A program made the translations under genes and the position numbers. DNA of 64,000 nt from contig JAECYW010000007.1 in assembly GCA_023014335.1 (NCBI GenBank), positions 186,001-250,000 on the forward strand, given 5' to 3'. The notes beneath the pieces are model-generated. The model saw only the letters and a program-made list of their open reading frames with translations. It ran no database searches and was not told the DNA's origin. This DNA comes from Galerina marginata (Eukaryota > Basidiomycota > Agaricomycetes > Agaricales > Galerinaceae). This document shows positions 63,527 to 64,000 of the stretch, piece by piece (positions within the stretch are counted from its first letter, which is position 1; the number at the start of each line of letters is the position of its first letter).

Positions 63527-64000
63527 TCATTTTCCGGTAGAATCTGTGAGGCCGTATTCTTTTTCCTCCTTAGCTAGTTTAGCCGCAAGGCGTCGATGAC
63601 TGCGGGTGTTCTGATGAATGCCCCATTCTGAGCCTTCCTCGATCATGATGGGTCGATCATCCTGTGTTGTACATACTGGGCAGATGCGTCTCTTCCTGGC
63701 TTGCAGCACTGATGTCGGACTTGTAACGTATGAATAAAGCATTGTGGAGACGAGAGTATATACACTCACTTGACGTCTCTGCGTTCCACACTCAGCATTT
63801 TAGATGCTATGGTTGATAGGGATTTGGGGTCGGGCAGGGGGGTACGACCAATGAATGCTAGAAAGGTCATCTGTTGATTGACTTTAATAACTTATCCAGG
63901 TACATGGCCTACCGTCCTGAATCCGAGTCGCCGGAATTTGTACATTTTTTGACCAATTCTCGCCTAACACTGTAGCAAATTCTTGCCTATTGATTAAGCT
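63527..64000 (-). CDS. Probable tRNA dimethylallyltransferase (Mod5/MiaA type), C-terminal part
   Basis: Only the last exons lie in the window; the catalytic part is beyond the right edge. Visible are an upstream segment (LGENWSKNVQIPATRIQD), another with FLAFIGRTPLPDPKSLSTI, and the final exon with RRICPVCTTQDDRPIMIEEG followed by SEWGIHQNTRSHRRLAAKLA. This C-x2-C...H-x5-H zinc finger closes eukaryotic tRNA isopentenyltransferases, which modify A37 of tRNAs reading codons that start with U. The segments with W..N and A.RI before it also fit. Another matrin-type zinc-finger protein is possible because the catalytic domain is not seen. Two introns, about 63745-63773 and 63884-63915, are inferred. 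Confidence 0.6.

Overview
This is a gene-dense stretch of a fungal nuclear genome. Nearly every gene is broken by many introns of about 45-70 nt with GT...AG ends. The proteins point to a mushroom-forming basidiomycete (Agaricomycetes): an N-terminal MLKL-type helical bundle on a TKL-type kinase, a decayed fragment resembling a GH7 cellobiohydrolase (wood or litter decay), a Skt5-like chitin synthase activator and a fasciclin-domain secreted protein. I cannot name a genus. No rRNA, tRNA, CRISPR or intact transposon was recognised.

Layout, left to right: Hook-type dynein adaptor (5' end outside the window, +); mitochondrial-type asparaginyl-tRNA synthetase (-) head-to-head with RNA 3'-phosphate cyclase (+); CDC50 flippase subunit (-) head-to-head with MCM-binding protein (+); RecQ/Sgs1-type helicase (-) head-to-head with kinetochore Nuf2 (+); ING-family PHD protein (-) head-to-head with a 4-helix-bundle/kinase protein (+); Zn2Cys6 regulator (-) head-to-head with a J-domain/ankyrin protein (+); a very long DYRK kinase (+); mitochondrial dehydrogenase kinase (-) head-to-head with Sds3-like (+); Rpt1 (-) head-to-head with V-ATPase subunit A (+); galactose-1-phosphate uridylyltransferase (+); polynucleotide kinase 3'-phosphatase (-); about 1.1 kb with the GH7-like remnant; JmjC/PHD demethylase (+) and Skt5-like Sel1 protein (+); phosphoglycerate kinase (-) head-to-head with an RGG-rich unknown (+); a serine-rich unknown (-) head-to-head with an SCYL2-type pseudokinase (+); Hrq1 helicase (-) head-to-head with a fasciclin protein (+); and the C-terminal part of a probable tRNA dimethylallyltransferase (-).

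Most genes are core housekeeping: genome stability (RecQ, Hrq1, Pnk1, MCM-binding protein, Nuf2), chromatin (ING, Sds3, JmjC), proteostasis (Rpt1, J-protein), membranes (CDC50, SCYL2, V-ATPase, Hook) and metabolism (PGK, GAL7). Ten adjacent pairs are divergent with short shared promoters, and convergent pairs end close together, in one case with overlapping stop codons.

The most interesting locus is 18013-20353. The predicted 521-residue protein joins an MLKL-type N-terminal helical bundle to a TKL-like kinase domain whose catalytic-loop Asp is replaced by Asn (His-Gly-Asn). That is the domain order of animal and plant MLKL cell-death executors, encoded here as one fungal protein.
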